The notes: generated from the sequence alone by a model not told the origin. Counted from the first letter of the stretch, positions 25,965 through 34,238 are shown. The stretch is DNA of 64,000 nucleotides from BPGX01 sp035405785 (GCA_035405785.1 DAONJS010000006.1:62001-126000); one strand, 5' to 3'. A program made the numbers and translations.

Positions 25965-26915
25965 ATGAATAAAAGCAGAAAAAGTAAGATTATTGGAAGT
26001 ATTTTCCTTTTGATTATAATGATAACAAAAGGGCAACAACTGCCGCATTTTTCACAGTTTATGTTGAATGAATTAGCTATCAATCCTGCCATTGCAGGTA
26101 AATATGATTATGTAGATGTAAGAGGTATTTACAGGTATCAATGGATGGGTATAACAGATGCTCCAAGAACTTTTAATTTGAATGTTCATGGGCCTATTGC
26201 TAAACAAAAAATGGGCATTGGGGTAAATATATTTACAGATATTGTTGGACCAACAAGAAGAGAAGGGGCAAACTTGAATTATTCTTATCATCTGGTCTTA
26301 TCAAAAGAAAAGGATTTAAAATTAGGTATGGGATTATATGCAGGTTTTTTAAGATGGGGTATTGATGGACATAAATTAAAATTGCATGATGGTGGTGATG
26401 AGAACTTATTAATACAATATCAAACTATTTTTGTTCCTGACTTTGGTGCTGGATTGCATTTGTTTAATAAAAAAGGGTATTTTGGTGTTTCTGTGCCACA
26501 ATTGTATCAAAGTCCATTGAAGTTATATCCTTTATCTACTAATAAAAGTAAATTAGTTACACACTTTTTTGTAAATGGTGGATATCAATTTGATATTAAT
26601 GAGGATTTTAAGGTTGAACCTTCTTTTTTGGTGAAGTATGTGAAACCTGTACCTTTGCAAATTGATGTGGCAATAAGGGCTTTGTATAAAGATCAATTTT
26701 GGTTAGGTGGAAGTTTAAGAACAAGAGATGCATGGAGTGTAATGGGAGGTGTGTTATATAAAAATTATTTAATGATAGGTTATGCTTATGATTTTACTAC
26801 AACTGCTTTAAGAAAGTATTCTACAGGAACACATGAAATTATAATTGGAATGCGTCTTTCAAGAACTCAAAGCAAACATTGGGAATCTGATGAAAGTGGA
26901 AAATCTTTATACTAA
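25965..26915 (+). CDS. PorP/SprF family type IX secretion membrane protein
   Basis: Outer-membrane beta-barrel-type protein of the PorP/SprF family, needed for delivery or anchoring of T9SS type B substrates. It has 316 residues with a signal peptide (about 1-24, ending at TKGQQ), the family start LPHFSQFMLNELAINPAIAG (25-44) and repeated alternating hydrophobic strands ending in YAYDFTTTALRKYSTGTHEI. The in-frame extension to 25845 lies in the GC-rich repeat and is rejected; ATG 25965 begins a clean signal peptide. It follows the giant SprB-like adhesin by 246 bp, so that adhesin is the likely client. No promoter was found in the gap; read-through is possible. Confidence 0.92.
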   Translation: MNKSRKSKIIGSIFLLIIMITKGQQLPHFSQFMLNELAINPAIAGKYDYVDVRGIYRYQWMGITDAPRTFNLNVHGPIAKQKMGIGVNIFTDIVGPTRREGANLNYSYHLVLSKEKDLKLGMGLYAGFLRWGIDGHKLKLHDGGDENLLIQYQTIFVPDFGAGLHLFNKKGYFGVSVPQLYQSPLKLYPLSTNKSKLVTHFFVNGGYQFDINEDFKVEPSFLVKYVKPVPLQIDVAIRALYKDQFWLGGSLRTRDAWSVMGGVLYKNYLMIGYAYDFTTTALRKYSTGTHEIIIGMRLSRTQSKHWESDESGKSLY

Positions 26916-26918
26916 TTT

Positions 26919-27470
26919 TTAATCTGGATACTTTAATTTGATAAGAGCAAAAATACTGTAGTTAATAATATCCATATAGTTTGATTCAACACCTTCGGAT
27001 ATGATGGTTTTGCCCTGATTATTTTCAATTTGTTTTATACGATGTAGTTTGACAAGCACTAAATCTATAAAAGAGGTAACACGCATATCTTTCCAAGCAT
27101 CACCGTAGTCGTGGTTTTTTTTCAACATCAAATTTTTGACAATTTGGATATGTTTATCGTAAAGATTTAAAATTTCCTGATGCGGCAAGTCAATCCTTTC
27201 ATCGTTTATGAGTTCTAATTGAATAAGAGCAATAATACAGTAATTGATAATGCCAATCCATTCGTCTTCGGGCTTATCAGATATTTGTTGCTTTTTTAGG
27301 GTATCTAATGTTTTTAATCTTTTTGCTTTGATAAAAATTTGGTCAGTAATAGATTCTGGTCTTAAATGTCGCCATGATGTGCCATAATCGTGCATTTTTT
27401 TCTCAAACACATTTCTGCATATTTTTACAACTTCATCGTATTTTTGAATGTCTGATAAGGTGGTGTTCAT
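26919..27470 (-). CDS. DUF1599 protein (nucleotide-modification-associated domain 1), two tandem copies
   Basis: This 183-residue all-alpha protein carries the DUF1599 motif twice: KKMHDYGTSWRHLRPESITD with KAKRLKTLD (about 24-55), and KKNHDYGDAWKDMR with VKLHRIKQIE (about 117-149). Each copy is followed by a helix containing 'IINYCIIALIQLEL' or 'IINYSIFALIKLKY'. The repeat of the whole unit indicates an internal duplication, resembling a pseudo-dimer of a MazG-like fold. Family function is uncertain; a role in nucleotide metabolism is suggested in domain databases. It lies 10 bp after rimO, so is co-transcribed with it. Confidence 0.8.
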   Translation of the reverse strand: MNTTLSDIQKYDEVVKICRNVFEKKMHDYGTSWRHLRPESITDQIFIKAKRLKTLDTLKKQQISDKPEDEWIGIINYCIIALIQLELINDERIDLPHQEILNLYDKHIQIVKNLMLKKNHDYGDAWKDMRVTSFIDLVLVKLHRIKQIENNQGKTIISEGVESNYMDIINYSIFALIKLKYPD

Positions 27471-27480
27471 AAATTATATT

Positions 27481-28791
27481 TTAATGAATAATGTTGCCAT
27501 ATAAATCAAATTCTTCTGCTTGTTCAATTTTTACAGAATAGAATTTACCAATTTCTAATTTAATACCTGTGTCTTTAATTAATACTTCATTATCTATATC
27601 AGGACTATCATATTCAGTGCGACCTATCCAATATTCATTTTCTTTTCTATCAATAATGGTTTTGAAAATTTTTCCGATTTTTTTCTGATTGAGTTGAAAT
27701 GAAATTTCTTGTTGTTGAAGCATCACTGCATCTGCTCTTTGTTTTTTGATTTTTTGAGGCACATTATCTTTCATACTATATGCGGTAGTATTTTCTTCGT
27801 GAGAATAAGTAAATACGCCTAATCTATCAAATTTGATTTCATTTAACCATTGTAAAAGTTCATTGAATTGTTCTTCTGTTTCGCCAGGAAAACCAACCAT
27901 AATACTTGTTCTGATGGCTATATCAGGAATGATATTCCGCATTTTAAAAATAAGTTCAGTAGTTTTTTCTTTTGTAATACCTCTTCTCATATTTTTAAGC
28001 ACCTCATCATTAATATGTTGAACAGGAATATCAATATAGTTACAGATCTTGGGTTGTTCTTTAATAACATACAGAACATCTTCGGGAAAACCGCTTGGAA
28101 ACAAATAATGTAAGCGAATCCATTCAATGCCATCTACTTTGCAAAGTTCATTTAATAGGTCGGCTAATCTTCTTTTTTTATAAAGATCTAATCCGTAATA
28201 AGTTAAATCTTGTGCAATGAGCAGAAGTTCTTTAACGCCTTTGTCTGCAAGATGCTTTGCCTGATCTACAAGTTTTTCAATTGGCACAGATTGATGACCA
28301 CCACGCATCAATGGAATAGCACAAAAACTACAAGGTCTATCACATCCTTCGCTAATTTTAAGATAAGCATAATGAGAAGGGGTTGTAAGAAGTCGTTCGC
28401 CTGTTAGTTCCTTTTTGTAATCGGTTTTAAGTTGTTTAAGAATTTTGGGCAAATCACGAGTTCCAAAGAAAGCATCTACTTCTGGAATTTCATTTTTCAG
28501 TTCATCTTTATATCTTTCACTGAGGCATCCTGTAACATATAATTTTTCAATAAAACCTTTTTCTTTTGCCTGTGCAAATTGCAAAATGGTATCTATACTT
28601 TCTTTTTTAGCACTTTCAATAAATCCGCAAGTATTGATGATAACAATATCTTGATCTTCGTCGCTTTCGTGTTTAACATCAAAGCCAAGTTGATCCAACT
28701 CTCCCATCAATACTTCGCTATCTACAAGGTTTTTACTACATCCAAGTGTAATAACATTTACTCTTCTTTTATGGTAACTTTTTGTTCTCAC
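27481..28791 (-). CDS. rimO: ribosomal protein S12 methylthiotransferase
   Basis: Radical-SAM enzyme with two Fe-S clusters that adds a methylthio group to the conserved Asp of ribosomal protein S12. The 436 residues have the N-terminal UPF0004 domain with cluster cysteines in VITLGCSKNLVDSE (Cys18), IINTCGFIESA and VTGCLSERY, the radical SAM triad CDRPCSFC (about 150-157), and a C-terminal TRAM domain. The start is GTG at 28791; no upstream ATG is in frame and the N-terminus aligns with family members from this point. GACATTTG 16 bp upstream is close to a -7 element. Confidence 0.95.
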   Translation of the reverse strand: MRTKSYHKRRVNVITLGCSKNLVDSEVLMGELDQLGFDVKHESDEDQDIVIINTCGFIESAKKESIDTILQFAQAKEKGFIEKLYVTGCLSERYKDELKNEIPEVDAFFGTRDLPKILKQLKTDYKKELTGERLLTTPSHYAYLKISEGCDRPCSFCAIPLMRGGHQSVPIEKLVDQAKHLADKGVKELLLIAQDLTYYGLDLYKKRRLADLLNELCKVDGIEWIRLHYLFPSGFPEDVLYVIKEQPKICNYIDIPVQHINDEVLKNMRRGITKEKTTELIFKMRNIIPDIAIRTSIMVGFPGETEEQFNELLQWLNEIKFDRLGVFTYSHEENTTAYSMKDNVPQKIKKQRADAVMLQQQEISFQLNQKKIGKIFKTIIDRKENEYWIGRTEYDSPDIDNEVLIKDTGIKLEIGKFYSVKIEQAEEFDLYGNIIH

Positions 28792-28859
28792 AATATTTTT
28801 TTGATGGCAAATGTCGGTATTTTACAGGATTTTTGATTAGGAAAATAAATTTATTTTTA

Positions 28860-29552
28860 TTATTCATTTCTTTTCAATTGAAACTTTTGAGGGCGGAGAA
28901 CAATTTCAAGTGGCACATAAGCAGGTGGTTGAATAATCCAATCTGAAATGATTTTTGAAATATCTTTTACTTGCAAGGAATATTCTGCACCTTCAATAGA
29001 TTGATATTCTTGATTTTCATAAAAATTACTATGCATAATATCAGGAATAACAATGCTTACTTTTAAATCTTGCTTTCTATATTGCTCAAAAAGATTTCTC
29101 AATAAGTGATGAAGTGCGGCTTTTGATGATCCATAAAAATTGTTCCACTTTTTAATTTCAATACCTGAATAACTTCCAATGCCAATTATATGCCCTTTAT
29201 TTTTTAATAATCCATTTAGACACATTTTAATAATTAAAGCATTTGCAGTAAAATTCAGATGTATAATTTTTTCAATTTCTTCTAATGTATAAGATTCAGG
29301 TGGTTTTATGTTATTAGCACCAGCATTTAAAATAACTACATCAAAATTTTGAGATGAAAAAATTGATTGTAATTTTTTCGTTTGTTCTGGATTGGATAAA
29401 TCTGCTGATATTTCCTGTAAATTAGGGTGTTGAATGCCTGATGATGTTCTTGAAATGCCTGTAACTTTGAATGATGTGTTTGATAATAAATTTTCTAAAA
29501 TACTTCTTCCTAATCCTTTGCTATGCCCTGTTATCAATATATTTTTAGTCAT
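28860..29552 (-). CDS. short-chain dehydrogenase/reductase, substrate unknown
   Basis: Rossmann-fold oxidoreductase of 230 residues. NAD(P) binding shows in ITGHSKGLGRS (about 6-16) and LNAGANN (about 75-81); the catalytic triad includes Ser in GIGSYSGIE (about 125), with YGSSK (about 139-143) as the YxxxK pair. It is the last gene of a five-gene operon, overlapping the SPL-like radical SAM gene by 8 bp. The overlap suggests that it reduces or oxidises a product of that enzyme or nucleosidase, but substrate cannot be read from sequence. Confidence 0.85.
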   Translation of the reverse strand: MTKNILITGHSKGLGRSILENLLSNTSFKVTGISRTSSGIQHPNLQEISADLSNPEQTKKLQSIFSSQNFDVVILNAGANNIKPPESYTLEEIEKIIHLNFTANALIIKMCLNGLLKNKGHIIGIGSYSGIEIKKWNNFYGSSKAALHHLLRNLFEQYRKQDLKVSIVIPDIMHSNFYENQEYQSIEGAEYSLQVKDISKIISDWIIQPPAYVPLEIVLRPQKFQLKRNE

Positions 29553-30534
29553 AAATATGAATATTCTTTAATCCATTTTTTATCAATTCATTTTTTACAA
29601 ACATAATCATTTCTTTTCTGATATTTTCGGGATAAGTGGCTACTTTATTTTTGACTTCATAATTATAATACATTAAATCTGATGTGTTTCCATTTTTTCT
29701 TATTCTTTTAAGAAAATCATTATTCATTCTAAACACGCCAATAGACGCTGAAATATTTTCAGATAAAGGAATTTCTTTTGTTATTTCGTTAATGAAAGAT
29801 GAGTATATTTCTTTGTAATCAGGTAAGTAAATAATAGGGTCAATGCAAATCATTGTTTTGAATCCTTTGTTGATTGCGAATTTCAGAGTATTTAATCTTT
29901 GTTTTAATGTTGGAGTAAATGGCTCGTATTTTTTTTGAATTTCAATAGGTGAAAGTGTAAAACTTAAAACAACATTTTCAGATGGTTTTGAGTTTTCAAT
30001 AAACTCTGTGTTATTTGATTTAGTGCGAATTTCAATGGTGATGTTTTTTTCTTTGTTAGCAAATTCAATCCATTCTTTGCAATAAGGATAGTATTTTTCT
30101 AATGCAGGCAAATCTGTATCATAAGATAATGCAAGATAAATTTTTTCTTTAGTTTGCTTCAATAAATTTTTAGTTGCAGTAATAAAATCTTTGTTGTTCA
30201 AAAACATTACTAAATGCGGTGTGTTATACATCCCTTGTAAATAGCAGTATTCACAATGATATAAACAATTTAGTGCTAATGTATTGTAATAAAAATACTT
30301 TTGGTTCATATCAGAAGTTAGATAAGAACCTTTGTAGTAAAACTCATCTTTTCTTTTAGAAAGGATAAACTTTTGAAATTGTTTATTAAAGTGCCAGTTT
30401 GAATTAGTTTGATTTAAGACTTCTTTGTAATTATCAATAACAATAATATCATTGGGTTTGATAATATCTACGATTTGTTTTGTAGATTTTGATTTTAATA
30501 TATCTTTTTCTATGTAAATGATGGACTTAAACAT
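29545..30534 (-). CDS. spore-photoproduct-lyase-like radical SAM protein
   Basis: This 329-residue protein is clearly of the SPL family. It has an IIYIEKDIL start as in SPL, a NCLYHCEYCYLQ cluster motif (Cys90, Cys94, Cys97, giving CxxxCxxC), and SFTLSPIEIQKKYEP with KGFKTMICIDPIIY further on. True SPL repairs the spore photoproduct thymine dimer in DNA and needs a Cys (Cys141 in B. subtilis, in SCTSD) as hydrogen donor; the matching site here reads SYDTD with Tyr138. Dimer repair is therefore doubtful and a different radical reaction is likely. It overlaps the nucleosidase upstream and the SDR downstream by 8 bp each. Bacteroidota do not sporulate, so a DNA-repair or biosynthetic role is open. 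Confidence 0.85.
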   Translation of the reverse strand: MFKSIIYIEKDILKSKSTKQIVDIIKPNDIIVIDNYKEVLNQTNSNWHFNKQFQKFILSKRKDEFYYKGSYLTSDMNQKYFYYNTLALNCLYHCEYCYLQGMYNTPHLVMFLNNKDFITATKNLLKQTKEKIYLALSYDTDLPALEKYYPYCKEWIEFANKEKNITIEIRTKSNNTEFIENSKPSENVVLSFTLSPIEIQKKYEPFTPTLKQRLNTLKFAINKGFKTMICIDPIIYLPDYKEIYSSFINEITKEIPLSENISASIGVFRMNNDFLKRIRKNGNTSDLMYYNYEVKNKVATYPENIRKEMIMFVKNELIKNGLKNIHIYD

Positions 30535-31369
30535 TATACAATTCTTTCAGTAAATTTTTGAATAATAAATTTTTCTCTTTTTTAATGAGAACAGAGTCAA
30601 AATTATACTTAGAAGTTATTTGTATTAATTTTTCAAAAGAGTTTTTTTGCACAAAGTAATGAGATGCTTTGATTAATTGCTGTTGTTGAGCAAATGTTAA
30701 TGGTAATTGCTTACAAAAAGCATCAATTTTTTTTGATAAATCTTTATTGTTATTTCGTTGAAAATATCTATTGATACTATCAAAAATTGAGTTTAATAAA
30801 GTCAAAATTTCATTACATTTATTTTCATATTGCTGAATTAATTCAAACATATCTTTTATTGTGCCATCATTATCGCTTATAAATTTTATGCAGTGAATAC
30901 AATGATTTTCTACATAATACTTTGCTGTATTTGCAAATGCAAATGATTCCATATCAAACATTGCATCAGGATATTCTTGCATTATTTCCTTATTTGCAGG
31001 AAATTCTATACACATTATCTCGGAATATTTTGCTGAAATAAAAATATCAGGATAAAAACTCTTTAAATTATGGTAATTAGTAATTTTTGAAGCATAAAAA
31101 ACTTCATATAATGGTTTTGAGTAACTTCCTGCTATTCCGATATTAAAACAAATAGTTGAGTTTTTTAATTCTTCATTTCTTTCAAAGAATGAACTTATTG
31201 CTACTGATACTGCAATATTTCCACTTCCAGTAATTAAAATATAAACATTATCTTTTTCAGAAAATAAACATTGAATATTTTTAAATTGATAAAAATGTTT
31301 GGCATTAAAATATCTGATAAAAAATTCTGCTTCTTGCGGATAAGCAAATATTAATAATTTTGAAAACAT
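30527..31369 (-). CDS. nucleoside phosphorylase/nucleosidase superfamily protein (MTAN/MqnB-like) with C-terminal extension
   Basis: The first 190 residues follow the MTAN/futalosine hydrolase fold: AYPQEAEFF with Glu13, TGSGNIAVSVAIS (48-60), NIGIAGSYSK (77-86), FDMESFAFA with Glu141, and the catalytic-type Asp166 in FISDNDG. A further 90-residue helical, Lys/Gln-rich tail is not part of the standard fold. Candidate substrates are futalosine (next to mqnA, thus MqnB) or 5'-deoxyadenosine made by the radical SAM enzyme encoded next. It starts 2 bp after mqnA's stop and overlaps the radical SAM gene by 8 bp. Confidence 0.75.
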   Translation of the reverse strand: MFSKLLIFAYPQEAEFFIRYFNAKHFYQFKNIQCLFSEKDNVYILITGSGNIAVSVAISSFFERNEELKNSTICFNIGIAGSYSKPLYEVFYASKITNYHNLKSFYPDIFISAKYSEIMCIEFPANKEIMQEYPDAMFDMESFAFANTAKYYVENHCIHCIKFISDNDGTIKDMFELIQQYENKCNEILTLLNSIFDSINRYFQRNNNKDLSKKIDAFCKQLPLTFAQQQQLIKASHYFVQKNSFEKLIQITSKYNFDSVLIKKEKNLLFKNLLKELYNV

Positions 31370-31371
31370 AA

Positions 31372-32169
31372 TTATGGCACTAAAATCTTTTGAGCATTCA
31401 GTTGTTTTACATATTGAATAAACATTTGTAGTGCTTCTAATCTATCTGAAGTTAAGTGATAAAACATTCTATTCTTCAGATAATTATTGATAATTTCATT
31501 TTTTTGTTTGGTATTAAAATTTTTGAGAACTAATGGATTATTTGCAGCATCTTCAATTACATTATCAATATTATCTAAACCCTGTTGCATTGCTTCATTG
31601 AGATTTTCAATTTGTTCATTAGTAAGATGATGATTTGTAATCCATGCGGCAAATACAAAGGGTTTATTTGTAAATTTAAACCATTCGCTTGCTAAATCAT
31701 ATTCGTAAGGAAATTTTCCATTTAAATCAAACGTTCTATCTCCAATTACAACCATTGCATCTGCATTCATTTCATTTTCAAAACCATTGTATCCCTGAAT
31801 ATACTGAACATTTTTTTTCCAATAAAATTGCATTAAAACTTTCACAAGTGAAACTGATGATAATGATTGATAATCTAATATTATACTTTGTATTTCATCA
31901 ACAGATTTTTTGCTATAAAGTTTTACAGTATCTACAATATCATTAGTAGATAAACAATAATTACTAACAATTTTTAATTCAGGGTAAAAAGCAAGAATAG
32001 CAACGGGTGCTAAGGCAATTTGAGTTTTATTATTCACAAGCATTTGAGCACACTCAGCAGGATTAGCGAAATTTATTTCTGCCCATTCTAAAATTTTTTC
32101 ATTGTGTTCTAATCCATATTTGAATGGAAAAGTATTCAGGTAATTAACAGCAGTAATTTTAATTTTCAT
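31372..32169 (-). CDS. mqnA: chorismate dehydratase (menaquinone, futalosine route)
   Basis: Cytoplasmic enzyme that dehydrates chorismate to 3-[(1-carboxyvinyl)oxy]benzoate, the first step of the futalosine menaquinone pathway. The 265 residues have the periplasmic-binding-protein-like fold of MqnA/MqnD with VNYLNTFPFKYGLE (8-21), ALAPVAILAFYPEL (52-65), ILDYQSLSSVSLVKVLM (about 97-113) and the FVFAAW segment (about 170). It starts 6 bp after the VOC gene. mqnC, mqnD and mqnE are not in the window. The UbiA protein at 4780 is the likely prenyltransferase. Confidence 0.88.
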   Translation of the reverse strand: MKIKITAVNYLNTFPFKYGLEHNEKILEWAEINFANPAECAQMLVNNKTQIALAPVAILAFYPELKIVSNYCLSTNDIVDTVKLYSKKSVDEIQSIILDYQSLSSVSLVKVLMQFYWKKNVQYIQGYNGFENEMNADAMVVIGDRTFDLNGKFPYEYDLASEWFKFTNKPFVFAAWITNHHLTNEQIENLNEAMQQGLDNIDNVIEDAANNPLVLKNFNTKQKNEIINNYLKNRMFYHLTSDRLEALQMFIQYVKQLNAQKILVP

Positions 32170-32175
32170 AAAAAA

Positions 32176-33228
32176 CTATTTCACTCTATTGAGTTTGAAT
32201 GCTTTCAACATCCATCTTGGCACGGGCTTGTGAATTTTTTCAGGTGAGAACTTCCAATACCAATTTAATTTTTTGAGAATAGGCACTTTTTTAGTTTCTA
32301 CAAATTCAATCAATGTACCATCAGGATCTTCAATGTAAGCAAAGTGTCCAGCGGCTTCACCCATTGAAAACTTTTCTCCGCTATCTACAGTAAATGGTGC
32401 ATTATGCTTTGCACAATGTTCTTTTAATGCTTGCATATTTCGCACATCAAAACATAAATGAATAAATCCTAAATCTCCCCAATATCTATTTTCAAAAATT
32501 TTTCTTCCTTTTCCATTTGTCCATTGAATCAATTCAACATAAGGCATACCTAAAAGTTGTGCAAATCCTGCAGTTTCTTTTTTAGACCTTGTAAGCAATG
32601 CTCTTTTGAATGTTTTCTTTTCACCAAAAAAATTAAAATCTTCAAATTCTTTTTCTTCAGATTGATAAATTACTTTATCCAAACCAAGAACATTTTTGTA
32701 AAAATTGATTGACTTCTCTAAATCTGATACACCAATTATAGCCCCACAAATGCCGCCATTTGGATATTTATCTTTTTCAAAAAAATCATCGCTTTCCACT
32801 ACTTCAAAATAATTTCCAAAAATATCTTGAAAATAAAAATGTTGAAATCCCGCAGGATGTTGATAAACTTTACTTACATTTAATTTACTTTGAGTGAGTT
32901 TTTGATGCAATGTATTTAAGTTGTATGCTTTAATTTTTGCAACAAAAATTCCTAAATCTCCTAATTGTGGCGTAAATTCAGGTGCTTGTGGTGTTCTGCT
33001 GGTATATTGCCATATTTCCAAACCACCACCACCATTTATATTCAAAGCAAATATGGCTCTTCTAAAATGTGGCTTTCCACCAGTATATGGCAACATTAAA
33101 TTTGCTTCTGCGGCTTCATCAAACACTTGAATGTCAAAACCTAATTGTGTTCTGTAAAATTCAAAACTTTTTACAACATCTTTTACTCCAACACCAATTT
33201 GCTGAATACCTGTAATAATAAAACTCAT
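32176..33228 (-). CDS. two-module VOC (glyoxalase/dioxygenase superfamily) protein
   Basis: This 350-residue protein has two vicinal-oxygen-chelate modules. Module 1 (about 5-140) begins ITGIQQIGVGVKDVVKS and ends in FQDIFGNYFEVVE; module 2 (about 150-310) begins GAIIGVSDLEKSINFYK, contains GFIHLCFDV (His) and ends in IEDPDGTLIEFVE (Glu), a metal-binding His/Glu pair. The C-terminus is basic. It lacks the C-terminal signatures of 4-hydroxyphenylpyruvate dioxygenase, so that name is not used; substrate is unknown. It is the first gene of the operon with mqnA and the radical SAM genes, preceded by a good -7 element. Confidence 0.8.
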   Translation of the reverse strand: MSFIITGIQQIGVGVKDVVKSFEFYRTQLGFDIQVFDEAAEANLMLPYTGGKPHFRRAIFALNINGGGGLEIWQYTSRTPQAPEFTPQLGDLGIFVAKIKAYNLNTLHQKLTQSKLNVSKVYQHPAGFQHFYFQDIFGNYFEVVESDDFFEKDKYPNGGICGAIIGVSDLEKSINFYKNVLGLDKVIYQSEEKEFEDFNFFGEKKTFKRALLTRSKKETAGFAQLLGMPYVELIQWTNGKGRKIFENRYWGDLGFIHLCFDVRNMQALKEHCAKHNAPFTVDSGEKFSMGEAAGHFAYIEDPDGTLIEFVETKKVPILKKLNWYWKFSPEKIHKPVPRWMLKAFKLNRVK

Positions 33229-33250
33229 AAATGATTTCCCTTTTTCAGGG

Positions 33251-33258
33251 CAAAAGTA
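33251..33258 (-). promoter_or_regulatory. -7 promoter element (TACTTTTG) for the VOC-mqnA operon
   Basis: Minus-strand TACTTTTG followed by CC, 22 bp before the VOC gene's ATG at 33228. Perfect TAnnTTTG match in the 52-bp gap, placing an independent transcription start for the five-gene operon. Confidence 0.65.
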
Positions 33259-33280
33259 ACAAATACAAAGGAATATTTAC

Positions 33281-33616
33281 TTACTCACTTCTTCTTTCGT
33301 ATTGACATTCTAATGGCAGTTGTTGATAGGCATAATCATCGGCGTAATATCTTTCATTATCAAAGCCCGCCATTGAAACACTTTTCAATATATTATCTAA
33401 TGAAACTTTTGTAGAATCATATTTTATAGTTAATAATTTTGTTTCTTTATTCCAATCTGCACTTGTTACACCTTCTAATTTTGCTGCACTGTCAATTTTT
33501 GTTTTTGCTAAATCACACGAACCCCACACATGCACTTGCGTTTCTACAACTGTATTTTTGCAAGACAAAAATGTTATCATTAAAAACATTAATCCAAAAA
33601 CTAAAACTTTATTCAT
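33281..33616 (-). CDS. HMA-like lipoprotein lacking the CxxC metal motif
   Basis: Small 111-residue lipoprotein; signal peptide and lipobox FLSC place the lipidated cysteine at residue 19. The rest resembles a heavy-metal-associated (ferredoxin-like) domain: VHVWGSCDLAKTKIDSA takes the place of the usual GMTCxxC loop, followed by LEGVTSADWNKETKLLTIKYD and a beta-alpha ending in VSMAGFDNERY. Only the first cysteine position is kept, so copper binding in the normal way is doubtful. Its ATG overlaps the deacetylase stop (ATGA), so they are co-translated. Confidence 0.75.
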   Translation of the reverse strand: MNKVLVFGLMFLMITFLSCKNTVVETQVHVWGSCDLAKTKIDSAAKLEGVTSADWNKETKLLTIKYDSTKVSLDNILKSVSMAGFDNERYYADDYAYQQLPLECQYERRSE

Positions 33617-34236
33617 AATTCATTTTTTAGCGGCACAAATGTAAGATTTAAATTTTGGCAAAATTCAATAAAATCTGGTAAAATTTTTGAAATTAGACGA
33701 AAGGACTTTATATTATCATGAAATAAAATTATTTGACCACCAAAAGTATTGTTTTTCAATAACTTAAAGCATTTTTTGTAAGTCATTTTTGAATTATAAT
33801 CATAAGTAATTACACTCCAAAATATAACTTTATATTGTTTTTCAATAAGATGCTTGTATTGTGAAAAACGCAATTTTCCATAAGGTGGCCTAAATAAATT
33901 TGTTGGGTATAATTGATTAAACTTTTCTATGTTTTCAAAATAAATACTATTAGATGTTTTCCAACCATTCAAATGTGAATATGTGTGATTGCCAATACTA
34001 TGTCCCTCTTGAATTATTTTTTGAAAAATATGTGGATGCTTTTCTACATTTTCTCCTACACAAAAAAAACTTGCTTTTACATTGTATTTATTGAGAATTT
34101 CAAGTATTGTTTCTGTAACATCCGGAACAGGACCATCATCAAAAGTAAGTGCAATCTGCGAAGGATTTGATAATGCAAAAATGGCTTCTGGATATAATCT
34201 CTTAAAAATACTTACTGGCGTTTGAGTAAATAGCAT
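33613..34236 (-). CDS. polysaccharide deacetylase family protein (NodB homology domain)
   Basis: Carbohydrate esterase family 4 protein of 207 residues. It has the NodB catalytic motifs: TFDDGP with Asp33/Asp34, HTYSH with metal ligands His84/His88, RPPYG (116-120) and ILFHD (near 176). No signal peptide is evident, so a cytoplasmic or loosely membrane-bound action on an N-acetylated sugar is possible. It starts 2 bp after the methyltransferase stop and overlaps the HMA-like lipoprotein by 4 bp. The substrate is not known. Confidence 0.88.
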   Translation of the reverse strand: MLFTQTPVSIFKRLYPEAIFALSNPSQIALTFDDGPVPDVTETILEILNKYNVKASFFCVGENVEKHPHIFQKIIQEGHSIGNHTYSHLNGWKTSNSIYFENIEKFNQLYPTNLFRPPYGKLRFSQYKHLIEKQYKVIFWSVITYDYNSKMTYKKCFKLLKNNTFGGQIILFHDNIKSFRLISKILPDFIEFCQNLNLTFVPLKNEL

Positions 34237-34238
34237 AT

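Noticed and set aside
29545..30534. True spore photoproduct lyase
   Set aside because: The family match is strong, but the catalytic cysteine site appears to be tyrosine and Bacteroidota do not sporulate, so only 'SPL-like' is claimed.
32176..33228. 4-hydroxyphenylpyruvate dioxygenase (hppD) in the mqnA operon
   Set aside because: Two VOC modules are present, but the C-terminal HPPD signatures and the usual Fe-ligand context are missing, so it is called only as a VOC protein.
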